NCBI GenBank assembly: GCA_002104945.1
Contig: MCFH01000008.1
Coordinates: 1,046,501 to 1,110,500, forward strand
DNA: 64,000 nt
Direction: 5' to 3'
Source: Piromyces finnis
Taxonomy: Eukaryota > Neocallimastigomycota > Neocallimastigomycetes > Neocallimastigales > Neocallimastigaceae
Positions 16,623 to 28,969 of this stretch are shown piece by piece. How positions within the stretch are numbered: position 1 is the first letter of the stretch; each line of letters begins with the position of its first letter. The notes beneath the pieces were generated by a model. It made no database searches and was not told the origin of the DNA. It saw only the letters and a list, made by a program, of their open reading frames with translations. The translations under genes were made by a program, and so were the position numbers.

Positions 16623-19600
16623 TTATGAGTCTGGGTCAAAAATGGCATAACAATTTGATAGTATAACTTCAACAACTTTACATTGATATTTCATATCAAT
16701 AAATTGATCTGCTTCTGGTCCGTCAGATTTAGTTGAACTACAACTACCGAATAATGTAGGACCCCATATAATAGATAAGTTTGATATTCCCATTTTATTA
16801 ACTTTTTGATTAGCTGATACTCTGGTAATAGTAATAAATGGTATTATTATTTTATAAATAATTAATAAATGGGTTTTAATAATTATTTAAAATACCCTTT
16901 AAAAATTTACCTGTCTAAATGAGCTATCAAATATCTTAATGTTAAGTAATTTGGATCTGGTAATCTATTAACCAATTCATGTATTTCTACTAGTCTCTTT
17001 CTATCATCATCAGTTTCTACATTTTATTTTAAAATTAAAAATCGAAAAAGAAAAATTAAATTAAATGTTATATAATAAAAATTATATGGATTAAATAAAT
17101 TTAAAAGTAATAAATGATATTTACTTGATGCTTCAATAAATTCATTGTATAATTCTTGTGTAAATAATGAATCAGGAAGTTCTCTAAAGTACAATTTAAG
17201 TACCCCTGTAACATTATTAAGAGTATCTTGAACATTCGAATCTTCTGCAAGAACTACTTGACTGGCATCTCTATCAAATTGTGTTCTCAATTTCTGAATA
17301 GCAGAATTGGAACCAGATAATCTGTAAACACCAACTGTGTTTAATCCTATAATATATACAGATAAATTCAATGTTAATAAAGAAACCATAAGTAGAGAAT
17401 TTTATATAAAAGTAAATTAGTATAAATTATTTACCATATCTTTCGATAAAGTATGCACATTTATTTAAAATTTCTGGAATTTCAGTATTATCTCTTGCAA
17501 GTTGTTCAGATAAACTGACACCGAATATGGTTTTTGGATGAATAATAGAATATGTTTCTGGTTGCTAATTATATAAAAAAATATTTTACAAATGTTAATG
17601 TTAAAAAAAGTCATATAAAAATGATGTCGAAAAAATATTATATACCATTTTGTATTCACTGAATGGGATATCGTTCTTTTCGAACTTTGTTCCTTTAAAT
17701 AATGGTTTTCTAACATATTCAATAAAGTCACCAGCATTATCAATTTTTTGAATGATTTTTCTTAAACCTTGAGCTTTAAAAAAAAAGAAAATAAAAAAAT
17801 ATTAAATTTGATATTTCTAGAATTTTTTTTATTTAATAAAATAAATAGCAATCAAATAATATTTAAATCGATTGTAATAAATTTTTAAATAAAATACCTT
17901 CATTTAATGGACTAATAGTTGTAGCATCTGACATTAATGCATTTTCATAATCAAGAGAATATTTTCCAAGATTGTATTGTAATGTATTGTCACATTCATC
18001 ATTAGCTTCTTTTAATGACTTTTATAAATTAATATAGAAAGAAATTTAATATTTTATATATAATACGTAATACGAAATAGAATATAATCATTATTATTAT
18101 TGTTATTTTAAAATACTTTTAAAATTCTAGGTAAATTATTTCTAAAGAATTCTCTTCTAATAGTATTTGTACTAATTAATTGAACTTTGAAAGCTTCATT
18201 TGCTTGAGCAGCCTTATTTCTAGTTTCATCTTCATTCTTTTGAAGCTGATAATTATATAATATTAATAATTAATTTCATTATAAGTATCATAATCATAAT
18301 ATCTTTATATAATATACAATTATTATAATACTATCGATATTTACTTTTGTTGGGTTAACAGTATTTTTACTAAATAATGACTTTTTCCTAATTGTATTAT
18401 ATCCATTTACTTGGTTTGACATACTAACATTACCATAATGCTCGACAAATTGTCTTTCTTTTTCTAAAATTGCTTCTTCCCATGCTTCACTGCAGGTTTC
18501 ATACTTGATCTTTGCCTAATGTATTTATATTTTTTAAAAGAAATTATACGATGATAAATATATAATTTCTTTTTATTAATTATTCTATACATTACTATTA
18601 TTATATACCTTTTCTAACAATGATTCAGAATCAATAACAGCTTTTTGATGCTTCAATCCGGCTTCTTTTAACTATTTTTAACAAAATAGCGAATTTAAAA
18701 AATTATTAATTTCATATTCATTCAAAATTAAAGACAATTAATAGTTCTTATATACCTGTTTTCTACTTCTTTCAGTATTTTTTAAAAGAGTGAATAAATT
18801 ATCTGTAACAGTACCTATTGATTCAGCAAATTTTAAACGATTATTACCAATTTTTTCATGTAGTTCAATAAATTGATTCCAGCTATCATTATATGAACTT
18901 CATATATTATTTAAATTAAATTTTAATATTTTTAATTTATAAAAATTTATTATTTTTTTTATTATAGTCTTTGTCAAAATTTGTAATTAAATATACCCTT
19001 GCTTATTGAAAATTTTTTCTTTTCCAGTATTTTCAAATGTAGTTTGACATAATTTTAACATAGCTTTACCATATTCTTCTTCAATAATTGCTCTCTTTTT
19101 TAAGAACGCTATTGCATCCTTCATTTATTTAATGGCAATATTATATATTTAAGTGAATGCATATTTATTTATATGAAAGATTAACAAAAAAAAAAAAAAA
19201 AAGATTTATTTTTTATGATTATTATACCTTGCATGAATTTGTATTTTGTTTAACTCTATCAAGAATAACTTGGAAACCATTTTCAATTTCACATAAAGCT
19301 TGAATAATCCATTCACTTTCACTTGATTGTGTATTTTTCTTTTCGGTAACATTATTATCATTTAAGACATTTAAATCAATTATACCATTATTTTCATTTG
19401 ATTTGTTGTACATATTATTATCTTCAATAGACTTAGTACTTTGATTTAAAGTAGTTGAAGATGAAACTTGATTAACCGATGGATATATATTTTGTTTTAT
19501 TTGACTTATATTAATACTTCCAATACTAGTACTTGTTGGTGCTCTTGAAGATCTACTTCTTCTATGACATGAAATATTTTTTTCTTCATCTGGCAAATTG

Positions 19601-19746
19601 AATATTTCAGGTCCACTTACACTTTTAGTTTTTTTATGTTTTGTTTTTTTTAAACTCATTCCAGAAATGGTACCTGTTCCTTTTGTCATTAATGATGCTA
19701 TTTCAGCATTATTTAATGGACATGCTATGGGATCTTGTGTTTCCAT
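16623..19746 (-). CDS. F-BAR and RhoGAP domain protein (Rgd1-like)
   Basis: About 12 exons on the minus strand, first exon 19746-19228, stop at 16625-16623. The first exon is Ser/Asn-rich and basic (METQDPIACP start), and ends with a helix entering the F-BAR fold. The following exons read DAIAFLKKRAIIEEEYGKAM, WNQFIELHEKIGNNRLKF, ERQFVEHYGN and NDECDNTLQYNLGKYSL, typical of FCH/F-BAR helices that bind and curve membranes. The C-terminal third is a RhoGAP domain: SLSEQLARDNTEIPEILNKC, then the arginine-finger motif GVYRLSGS, VLKLYFRELPDSLFT, LPDPNYLTLRYLIAHLD and NLSIIWGPTLFG. The order F-BAR then RhoGAP is that of yeast Rgd1, which acts on Rho-family GTPases at the cell cortex (family knowledge). 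The role here is inferred. It is divergent from MIS12. Confidence 0.92.
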
Positions 19747-20288
19747 ATTTTATTTGAATATATATATTAGTTACTTTTATTTTTTATTGTTAAAAAATTA
19801 AATGATTTTATATCAATAATTATGATATGAATATTGTATATAACTAATAAAAAAAAACTAATATTTTTTTATTAAATAAACTGTTCAAAATTTGATAATT
19901 AAACAAAATGAGAATAATGAAAAAACCTTCAAAAAATTATATTAATCTAAAATGATATATTTAAATTTAAAATTAGATTAATTCACCAAATTGTTAGCCA
20001 AATCTATTATTAATCTAAATTTTATTATTAATTATTTTTTCTTTGCATAATATAAATTAAAAAAGTTAATATAAATAAATAAATTCTCTCTTTGCAATTT
20101 TTTCAATTATATAAATTTTCAGGTTATGTGATACATTTTTCCTAAATTAAAATTATATTCTTTTTTTATTATTTTATTTCATTAAATAATTATTTAACTT
20201 TTTTTTTCAAAGTTTTAATGTTATGGCTTTACAAAACAAAATATCATATTTTTTTTTTTTCATCAAATTTCAAATCAAAAGCAAATGT

Positions 20289-20322
<34 letters not shown>

Positions 20323-20981
20323 CTCAAAACATAAACTATTCCTCTATATATTAAAACAAAACAAAACAAAACATACACACCCGCACACACATACAAAAAA
20401 AAAAAAAAGAAAACAATATAAAATGTGCTTTTCTCTTTTCTTTATTTGATTTAATTATTTATTAGCGGTATATTTATAAATTTTAATATTGTTATTTTAC
20501 TTATTATAGTTTTTATTTATATGTTAACTTTAAATTTATATATAGTACAGAGTATTAAAATTATTGTATTTAACCAATTAATCCTTTATACTTTTACGCT
20601 TTTACATTTATATTATTAATTCAATTTATTTATTGCTTTCTTTTATTAGGATGTATGAACCATTAACCATTCTTTTAAATACCTAAATTACTTTTTTACT
20701 TTAATAGTTTAATTTATGATTGTACATACTTTTAAAATTTATAAAATATATTTTGTTTATTAAATATATATTAAATATTGTAACATTAAAATTTTTTAAA
20801 AAAAAATAATTTTCTTTTTTTTTTTTTTTTTTTTTTAAAATTTTAATAATAATAAAAGATAAGAAAAATAAATAATGATTAATAACTAATAAAAGAGAAA
20901 AAAAAAAAAAAAACATTTCTTTTTTTTTTTATTCCCAGGAAAATAATAAAATATTTTATAAAATAGTAAAGTTTAAAATAA
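19747..20981. promoter_or_regulatory. Divergent promoter region, RhoGAP and MIS12
   Basis: 1.2 kb between two divergent start codons. It contains a pure poly-T run of about 30 nt near 20289-20320, (AAAAC)n units near 20355-20372 followed by a short ACAC tract, and poly-A/poly-T near 20815-20920. No specific factor site is claimed. Confidence 0.5.
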
Positions 20982-22835
20982 ATGTCAAAAAAATCACCAA
21001 TAAAGAAAAAAAGAGAAATATTTCCCTTAGATTTTATTACAGAATTATTTGGATTATCACCAACTGAATTTTTGGATGAAGTTTTTGATTCAGCAAATAT
21101 TGTTTCAACGAGTGTAACCGATGCTATTCAAGAATATTTAGATACAGAATATAACAAAAAATATGGGGAACAGTATAAAGATGAAATAGAAACAGTAAAT
21201 TTTCATTCTTTTTTATATATTTTGAAATCTAATTTTATTTTAATATAATGAAATCCAATTTATTTATAAAATTTCAATTTAAAATTAACTAGAAATTTCA
21301 TCTGAATACAATTTTCAATGTCATAAAATTATACAAATTATATAATTCAAAATATTAAATTATAATATATATATATGTATATTGTTTTTATTAAAATAAA
21401 TTGTTTTATAGGGAATTTGTAAATTAGAAAATTTATATCAAGATGCTATCGATCAGAGTACGGATGTTTTACAACTCTACTTTATTAATAATTGTTTATC
21501 AATACCAAATGATATTTCAGAAATTGAATTACATTTACCTTATGAAAAGGTTTATATAATTAAAATGAAATGATTAAAATATAATAGAAAATTATTTTGA
21601 ACTAGACACTTAAATTTTACTTTATTGTAAAAAATAGGATTTAGATTTCAACATTAGTGACAATGATGAAATGAAGATTGATAATGATATTAAGAAAATG
21701 AAAGAATTGATAATTGCAGTAAATATCAAATTTCTTATTATATATATAATTGCTTATTTAAATAAAGAATAAATAATAATATTTATTTATTATTGTATAA
21801 AGAAAAAGTATTTTAATACATTAGCACGAAATGCCATCAAACAAGATAAAGAAAAAGTTGAGAAATTAAAAAAGATAAAGCAAGAAATTGATAAATTAAG
21901 AAAAATCGAAAAAGATAGTAAAGGTGAGCATATAAATTTTAAAATTTTACTGTTAACAAAAATAAAGAATTAAATTTCTTTAAAATTAAATCAATTTTTT
22001 TTTTTATAAAAAAATACTCTATTGCGAAATTGGGTAATAAAGTATACCCATTACATGAATCTTTATCCTATTTGGTAAAAAACACTAATGAACTGGAATT
22101 GCTAATGGAAAGAACTAAAAAAGAATATAAAAATGTATCATTTGAAGATATGTTTTCGGAAGAAAGAAAGCGCGCAAACTTTATTAATAATTCTATTGCA
22201 TCACAACTTAATCATTTCAATAGTCAAAACATGGATTCATCTGTATCATTATTTAGCAATATTAATAACAGTACATCAACTACAACTTCATCATCTAATA
22301 ATAGTAATAGATATAATAATGATTTTATTTCAACGGACGAAAATAAGAAATATGCTGAAGAATATAGAGTATTAACGAGTATTACTACAAAGGAAAATGC
22401 TCAGGTAATAAGATATTAAAATTTGAAAAACAATAATTATTTATCTGAATTGAAATAATTGTATTAATAATATAATTACGTATATATACATATATAAATA
22501 TAAAGTGGGTTCTCGATAATTTATTAAATATATCTGATGAAAATTAAAAAGTGGCATGTTATTCATGTTATTAATATCATCAATATGAAAATGGTTCATA
22601 ATTATAATATATTCAGAATAATTCGACATAATTTAAAAACTGAAATTCAATCTTTAATATAAAATAGAAGTCTTCTCTAATTTACATACATGCATATATG
22701 CATATATTTTATCTTTTAATATTTATTAATCTTTTTTTTTTTTTATCTACCTTTTTTTTCCCTTTCAATTTTTATATTTTTACAAAATTTTTCAAAAAAA
22801 AAAAAAAAAAGTTTATTTTAAAACTATTGGGATGA
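20982..22835 (+). CDS. MIS12: Kinetochore protein MIS12 (Mtw1)
   Basis: The first exon is 20982-21194 and starts MSKKSPIKKKREIFP, then DFITELFGLSPTEFLDEVFD, the conserved N-terminal helix of Mis12/Mtw1. Further exons start at 21412 and in the 21.6-21.9 kb stretch, then 22052-22404. They read LYFINNCLSIPNDISEIELH, a charged coiled coil and HESLSYLVKNTNELELLM. In animal MIS12 the equivalent segments are LILRIPSNILLPE and the FRESLVSLVQN block, so length and order match. MIS12 is a core subunit of the KMN network joining centromeric chromatin to microtubules. The C-terminal half has an Asn/Ser-rich insert. The last exon is uncertain: an acceptor at 22811 would add FILKLLG and stop at 22835; alternatively translation runs on into the intron at 22405 and stops at 22419. 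Confidence 0.85.
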
Positions 22836-23463
22836 TAGAACATTATCCTATTGATTTTCCTATGTATCTATTAAAAAATGATAGCTTTTATGATCAAAAG
22901 GTTTTATTAAAAACCAAACCAAACTAAGCCTAATGATATATAAAAAAGGGATATATTATTATATATATATAACTTTAAAAAAAAAAAAAATAAATATTCT
23001 TCACTTTTTATATATATTTTTAAAGAATATTATTTATTGATTATAATTTACATATATACACTGCTATTTTAATAATAGTTAATAATATAATAGTTAATAA
23101 TTGATCTCTTTTTTTTTTTTTTTTTTTTTTCATAATTATATTTCAAAATGTAATATGCATTACAAAATATTAATACAAATTAATAAAAATAAAAGTATTA
23201 TTTATTAAAAAGTAGGTTATAATATCTTTATTCTTTTAATTCACTCATTATTTATTTCAATATTAGTAATAATAGATACAAAATATATATACAGAGGTAT
23301 AAACAAAATTTTATTAATGTATGATATTTATTTTTTTTTTTTTTTAACTATTAATGAAGATAGTGATTGAAGGTATAAATAAACAAGTTATTAAATAAAT
23401 ATATATATATATATATTTTCCATTTTTTTTTTTTTTTTTTTTTTTTCTACTTTTATATAAATA
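22836..23463. other. Convergent spacer after MIS12
   Basis: 0.6 kb of A/T-rich sequence between convergent genes, with several poly-T runs (near 23110 and 23430). A short in-frame stretch after 22835 (reading EHYPIDFPMYLLKND) could be an alternative MIS12 end, but needs a codon phase the upstream exon does not supply. Confidence 0.45.
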
Positions 23464-24790
23464 TCATTGATCTATAGTTTTTACGGCTTCCAATAACAAA
23501 TACATTGGATTACTATTTTTTATTATATTGTTTTGTTCAATAAGTTGATTTGAAGATGAGGTATTATTTATAAATGTGGATGATAAATCTTTAATATTAT
23601 TATTAGTAAAATATAAATTATTATTAGGATTATTATTAGGATAATAACTATTGTTAGTGATGCTATTGATATTATTATTATTAATAATATTATTATTGAT
23701 ATTGTTATTATTGCTGTTATTGTTACTGTTGTTGTTATTAAAATTATTTTCAAGGTTAGTATTATTAAATGTTTGACGAATGGAAGAGTATAATTGTTTC
23801 TGATTCAAAAGAGTGGATGAAAATGTTGAAGATGACGAATTATTATTATTTTCCTCAAGCCAGGACAAGTTATCACTTATTCTTAAATAATGATTTTTTT
23901 GAAACATTTCCTTTGGTAAGATTTTATATTTTCTGTAGCATATTGCTTGATCAACCGCTTTTTTAAAAAGTTTAGATCGACTTCTAGCACACCGTTGAAC
24001 TAAATATCTATCAAATGGTAATATATATTTTGAACTAGATATTATCCAAGCCCTTTTTATAATTAAATAAATTATGATAAGAATAATTAGTGTTTGTTGT
24101 AATTTTTTTTTAAAAACAAAAAATAAATATTTACTATTTTTCTTTTTTTTTTTATTTTATTTTATATTATTTTTATTTATATTATTATTGTTTATTATTA
24201 TTCTAATTTATTATAATATTATTATTTATATTAATAACAATAATAATTACAATTTATATATACCAAAAAGTTGAACGAGTATAAAAGAAATATTAGAATT
24301 TTTCTTTATTTCGGGTTTTTTTGGAATAGCAATATTTCTATTCATTAAATCAATTTCATCAACGATAACTCCAGGCCAATGGACTGTTATTTTTAGCTTT
24401 TATTATTATCAAAATTAGTTTAAATGTTTTTATATAATAAAAAATTAGAATAAAAAAAAAAGTCTCATTGTTGAAAAAAAAAAGTATTTTGATGATTCAA
24501 AAAAAATATATATATTTTTAATAAATGTTTAGTCTATTTACTTTATTAGTATTTGAATAAGGAAGAACCCAAAAAAGATTATGTACATCACCAGTTAATG
24601 GTAATTGGAGAAGTATTGATGGTTGTGGTAATTTTAAAGGAATATTAAGATAGTCATTTTTATCTTTAGTTTTTGTCTTTGGTATTTTTTTAGCTTTTTC
24701 ATTATTTTTATCATCTTTTTCCTTAAATATAATTGGTTTTTTCATATTAGATATCTTTAATATAGTCACTCTATTTGATGTTTTCACCAT
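23464..24790 (-). CDS. Unrecognised protein, Asn-rich C-terminus
   Basis: At least three exons on the minus strand. Exon 1 (24790 to about 24534) starts MVKTSNRVTILKISN, is Lys-rich, and contains LQLPLTGDVHNLFWVLPYSN. Exon 2 (about 24397-24260) reads KITVHWPGVIVDEIDLMN. Exon 3 (about 24055-23464) reads WIISSSKYILPFDRYLVQRC, then a basic helix (ARSRSKLFKKAVDQ), a long Asn-rich stretch and a last helix MYLLLEAVKTIDQ. The peptides look like real coding sequence, but the join of exons 2 and 3 does not keep the frame with the obvious GT-AG sites, so an extra small exon, an unusual intron or a frameshift must be present. I do not recognise the family. The VHNLFWVLPY segment faintly resembles the LNHLYWVPSY segment of the next gene. 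Confidence 0.55.
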
Positions 24791-25675
24791 ATTTTGATTT
24801 TTTTTTATTTAAGACGTATAACTTTTTTAAACAAAAGATTTGAATTTTTTTTTTTTAAAAAAAATATTATATTTATTAATTCAAAAACTAAAAAATAAGA
24901 AATTAAACAATATATTATTATATTTAACTATAGATTTATATTATACAATATATATATATAATTTCAAAATATATTCTTATGCTAATGATAATAATAAACT
25001 ATAAATCAATGAATAATAAAAAAAACTTCAATAATATCAGAATTAATTTAATTTAAAATGGATTTATGAAGCTCTACTACAATAACCTTTTTTTTTTTTT
25101 TTCTGTTGTTGTTTACCAAAATATTTCAATGTTAAAAAAAAATTTTAAAATTTTAAATATTTATTTTGTAATATTTTTTTAAGGTATAATTACATATAAA
25201 CATTTTTTTTTTTTTTTATTAATACATTTTAAAGTTTTATGATAATTTATTATTACAAATCTTTTCACAAATCTTATCTTTTTTTTTCTATTATAAAAGA
25301 TGAATAACTCTGTATATATATGAATAAAGTTTTTTTTTTTTTTTTTATGAAATTTGTAGATGTTAAAAAAAAATATTATATTATTGATTTTTTTTATTTA
25401 TAAAGTATTCTATTTCGAAAATATAAAATATAAAGCATAATTCTTTATTATAAAAAGTTTTGGTATTTAAAAAAAAATAATAATAAAAGATTTTATATAA
25501 ATTATTAATTATTATCTCTTATGATAATAAAAGAAAGGAAAATAATAAAAATATTAATATAGGGATTTATTTATTTAAATATATATACATTTTTTTTTAA
25601 TAATAATATTTTTATTTTCTTTGTTTTTAGTTTAAATTAATTTAACGCTATAGGTTTAAATCTAAGTTTTATCTC

Positions 25676-25716
<41 letters not shown>

Positions 25717-25868
25717 GTTATTATTAATTGTTATTAATTGTTATTATTAATATCTTGATATATTTTATTTTATTTTATTTTTTTTATTTCATTATTTAAT
25801 TTATATTGTTATCTTTGGTGGTTTTTTAATTATTTTGATTTATCTTATATATATAATTATTCAATTGA
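24791..25868. other. Spacer between two minus-strand genes
   Basis: 1.1 kb with no gene seen. It includes a (TTA)n tract of about 45 nt at 25676-25722 and many homopolymer runs. It holds the 3' end of the large gene to the right and the promoter of the gene to the left. Confidence 0.5.
25676..25722. repeat. (TTA)n microsatellite
   Basis: About 15 trinucleotide units with one TTG interruption, located 150 bp past the stop codon of the large gene on the right. Confidence 0.9.
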
Positions 25869-28814
25869 TCATATTGTGATAACACTCAATCTTCTATTTT
25901 TTAGTACGGCTAAAGGAATTTCATCTTCATCATCGTCATCATCATCATCGCTGATTGAACTTGAAGAAGAGTAATCATAACTATTAAACATTTTATTATT
26001 CGGTGAAGAAGAAGTTGGATTGTATTTATCAAATTGATCATGAGATATAGAATGATTAAGTTTTTTATTGCCTAATTTCACACTTTTTTCTGAAAAAGTA
26101 TCACCAAGTGGTTTAATCTTTGAATGGTGTTTTGATTTTTTAGAATTTTTTATATTTATTTCTTTATTTTCTAAATGTTTAGTTGAGCTAGGTTCATTAA
26201 GATCTATTAATTTCTTTTGATTAATTATCCTCTTACCTCTACTCTTTTTTCTGGAATCTGATCTAGGTTTAGGAAGATTGAAATTACTTGAGACTAACGA
26301 TATTGGTGTATTTAATTGCTTTTGATTTTTAAGTGTATTAATTTTCAATCTTTGGTTTGATAAAGATCTTCTCTTTTTTGGAGGTCTTATGTTTTTAAAT
26401 GGTATTTTATAGGCAGCATCCTTATACTTTCTAATATATTCTTGCATAATATTATTTATATAAACTTGTTGTATCATAGGACGATAGGTTGTAGCTAATT
26501 TTGTATGTGATAAAGAATAAATAGTATCTTCAGCTTCACGAGTTAATGGTTTAAAGATAAGAGGATAGGTTAAAATGTAAGCTTTTGTAATGCCTTTTCC
26601 TTGACGATAATTAATATTTTTATCAGCAAGGTTTGTCGATGACTTTGTTTTAAAGAATGAAAATGGTGATTTAGGACTACCGACTGAACTTTTTTTACTC
26701 TTTTTAGGACTTTCATCTTCCTTTTTATCATCTTTACCAAAAGATGACCACCATAACGACCATCCTGACTTGATGGATAAATTTTCTTTTTTATTTTCAG
26801 CTTTAAATGAATCATATATTAATGGCACATTTTCGACACTATCATCAGCATTAGGTAAGAAAATTTTTGATGAGTTTTCTTCCGTTATCTTTTCTTCCTC
26901 CTTTTTATTTTCGGATTGCGATAAGAATTCTTTGGGTATAGAAGATAAATCTTGTAAGGTGGAAGAAGATGATGGGTTTATTGTTGGCAATGTATTTAAT
27001 GAATTAGATTCAAATGTTTCAGGGAAAAGGGATGATGGGGATGTATCGATAGTAAGTTTTAATTCTATCTTTTCATTTTGAGTTGGCAAAGGCATTTGAT
27101 CCTTATTTCCAACATTATCGACTTCTTTATCATCATCTCTTTTATTAATTACTTCTTTCGTAGCATTATGAGATGAGGTTTTTCCTACATTATCGTATGC
27201 AGTATTTTCTCCATCAGCAATTAAAAATTTCTTTGATGGATTAAAGATATTGGCACGTTGATTCTTTTTAAGGGACTGAATGGTATCAAATGTTTTATGT
27301 CTTTGAATTTGATTAATGATAAGTTCACCATTATTTGAAATATTTTCTGGAGTAATGACACTAGCACTCTCAGCATACGATTTTGTTCTTCTAATACTAA
27401 GACGACGACCAAACATATTACTTTTTGAATTGGCTTCTGTAGACATTAATTTCTTAAATTCTAATGGATGAACTTCTGGTTGAAGATAAGATGGAACCCA
27501 ATAAAGATGATTTAAATCATTTGTTTGAATGGTTACACCTGAAATGTTAACTAAATGGGTGGTGGGTTCATTTGGATCGTTGGAAAGACAGGTTATAATT
27601 TTAGGAGAAATATGCTTCGAATCCATTACTGGTATAGTTTTGCTCTTTATAATTGAATCAAAACTATTCGAATTTGTCGTTGGCATAAAGTAGCTTAATG
27701 ATGATTTACTTTTCATTATGTATTTCGAATCAAGACTTTCATCATCACAACTATCATCACTATTATGCTTTTCATCGTTTGGGACTGGCTTTTCATTTAT
27801 TTTGCATATTTCTTCATTTGTCTTTTCTAATTCATTTTCTATTTTAATAATGCTTTCACTATCCGAATCTGCACTACTATTACTTTCACTATGTTTACCA
27901 TAGTAATAATCTTTATAATAGGTAGAGCATAAATCTATTAATTGTTGATCCATATACTTCTCACTATCTCTCTTAAATAATTCATTAATTTTTCTTGACC
28001 TTTCACTATGAATTGGTTTTTCTATAGAACTATACGATTTTTCATCAAAAAAGAATTTTTCAGGATTTTCAATCGTTTTATCCTTTTTTGAAGAATATGA
28101 ATGTACACTGGAAGAATCATGAGGTTGAGATGATTCACCAACTGAGGAATCTGAACTAGACAATTCTGAGCTGGGAATTATGTTATTAATTTCATTTAAA
28201 GTTTCTTCAGTCAAGGTTATTGTAATTTTTGAACCCTGAACAAGAGTAATAGCCGAACTCTTATTTTCTAAATTAGATTTAATATCAAAACTATTTTTTA
28301 ATAAATTCTCTGTAGAAGAAGATGGAGTAATATCTGAATTTGAACGTTTAATACTTAATTTTTTATTTTCATTATCTTTTAATTTTGATGATGAATTTTT
28401 GTCATCTTTTGATAATGAACGTGATAATGAGCATTTATCAAATAAATTACTGTTATAATAGTTTACATCATAATTACTTGAACTTCCTCTAGCCGGTATA
28501 TTTGATGAATATCTTGGAGGAACAGAAAGTGGTTTAGTTTCACCCTCCTCTTTTTTATGTTTGTTATTTAAATGAGGGGGTTTTTCTAATGAAAAAGATA
28601 CCCTTTGTTTATCACCATTTTCTGAATGGTCTTTTATCAATTTTGTAGTGGTCACTGAACTAATTTCACTAAAATTTTTCACAATATTCTTTGTAATTTT
28701 TTTTTGTAATTTATGTGAAATAAGTGATATTAAACTCTTCTTTTTTTTTGCTTTTTTTAAGCCCTCTGGTTTTAAATTGTTATATGTTGAATCTGATTTA
28801 GAACCGTTGGCCAT
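25869..28814 (-). CDS. Large disordered protein, tentatively Zds1-like
   Basis: A single 981-codon exon, start 28814. Most of it is Ser-, Lys- and Asp/Glu-rich and predicted disordered. Two segments look conserved. At about residues 430-460 there is LNHLYWVPSYLQPEVHPLEF followed by a basic GRRLSIRRTKS. Near residues 745-800 there is a block around LTREAEDTIYSLSHTKLA, then YRPMIQQVYINNIMQEYI. I recall fungal proteins with a Zds1-type C-terminal domain that carry an IYRLSHxKLxNxxRPLxxQVxxSN pattern, and this would fit; the link is from memory and not certain. Yeast Zds1/Zds2 act with PP2A in cell-cycle control. The extreme C-terminus is an acidic Asp run followed by a short basic tail. There is no membrane segment. 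The start follows a clear A/T-rich leader. Confidence 0.6.
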   Translation of the reverse strand: MANGSKSDSTYNNLKPEGLKKAKKKKSLISLISHKLQKKITKNIVKNFSEISSVTTTKLIKDHSENGDKQRVSFSLEKPPHLNNKHKKEEGETKPLSVPPRYSSNIPARGSSSNYDVNYYNSNLFDKCSLSRSLSKDDKNSSSKLKDNENKKLSIKRSNSDITPSSSTENLLKNSFDIKSNLENKSSAITLVQGSKITITLTEETLNEINNIIPSSELSSSDSSVGESSQPHDSSSVHSYSSKKDKTIENPEKFFFDEKSYSSIEKPIHSERSRKINELFKRDSEKYMDQQLIDLCSTYYKDYYYGKHSESNSSADSDSESIIKIENELEKTNEEICKINEKPVPNDEKHNSDDSCDDESLDSKYIMKSKSSLSYFMPTTNSNSFDSIIKSKTIPVMDSKHISPKIITCLSNDPNEPTTHLVNISGVTIQTNDLNHLYWVPSYLQPEVHPLEFKKLMSTEANSKSNMFGRRLSIRRTKSYAESASVITPENISNNGELIINQIQRHKTFDTIQSLKKNQRANIFNPSKKFLIADGENTAYDNVGKTSSHNATKEVINKRDDDKEVDNVGNKDQMPLPTQNEKIELKLTIDTSPSSLFPETFESNSLNTLPTINPSSSSTLQDLSSIPKEFLSQSENKKEEEKITEENSSKIFLPNADDSVENVPLIYDSFKAENKKENLSIKSGWSLWWSSFGKDDKKEDESPKKSKKSSVGSPKSPFSFFKTKSSTNLADKNINYRQGKGITKAYILTYPLIFKPLTREAEDTIYSLSHTKLATTYRPMIQQVYINNIMQEYIRKYKDAAYKIPFKNIRPPKKRRSLSNQRLKINTLKNQKQLNTPISLVSSNFNLPKPRSDSRKKSRGKRIINQKKLIDLNEPSSTKHLENKEINIKNSKKSKHHSKIKPLGDTFSEKSVKLGNKKLNHSISHDQFDKYNPTSSSPNNKMFNSYDYSSSSSISDDDDDDDEDEIPLAVLKNRRLSVITI

Positions 28815-28932
28815 CTTTAAAAATTAATAAATTAATAAGTTATGAATAGTATCAAATTACCCTTTTATATTTATTGTTTGAAATTAGGAAGCAAAAAAAT
28901 AATTCCTATAATTTTAATACTATTAATAATTC

Positions 28933-28969
28933 TTCTGATACAAATATTTATTCGTTATTTGTATCAGAA
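28933..28969. repeat. Perfect 14-bp inverted repeat, 9-nt loop
   Basis: Arms TTCTGATACAAATA (28933-28946) and TATTTGTATCAGAA (28956-28969), centred about 135 bp upstream of the start codon of the large minus-strand gene. It could be a factor-binding palindrome or form a cruciform. Confidence 0.85.
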
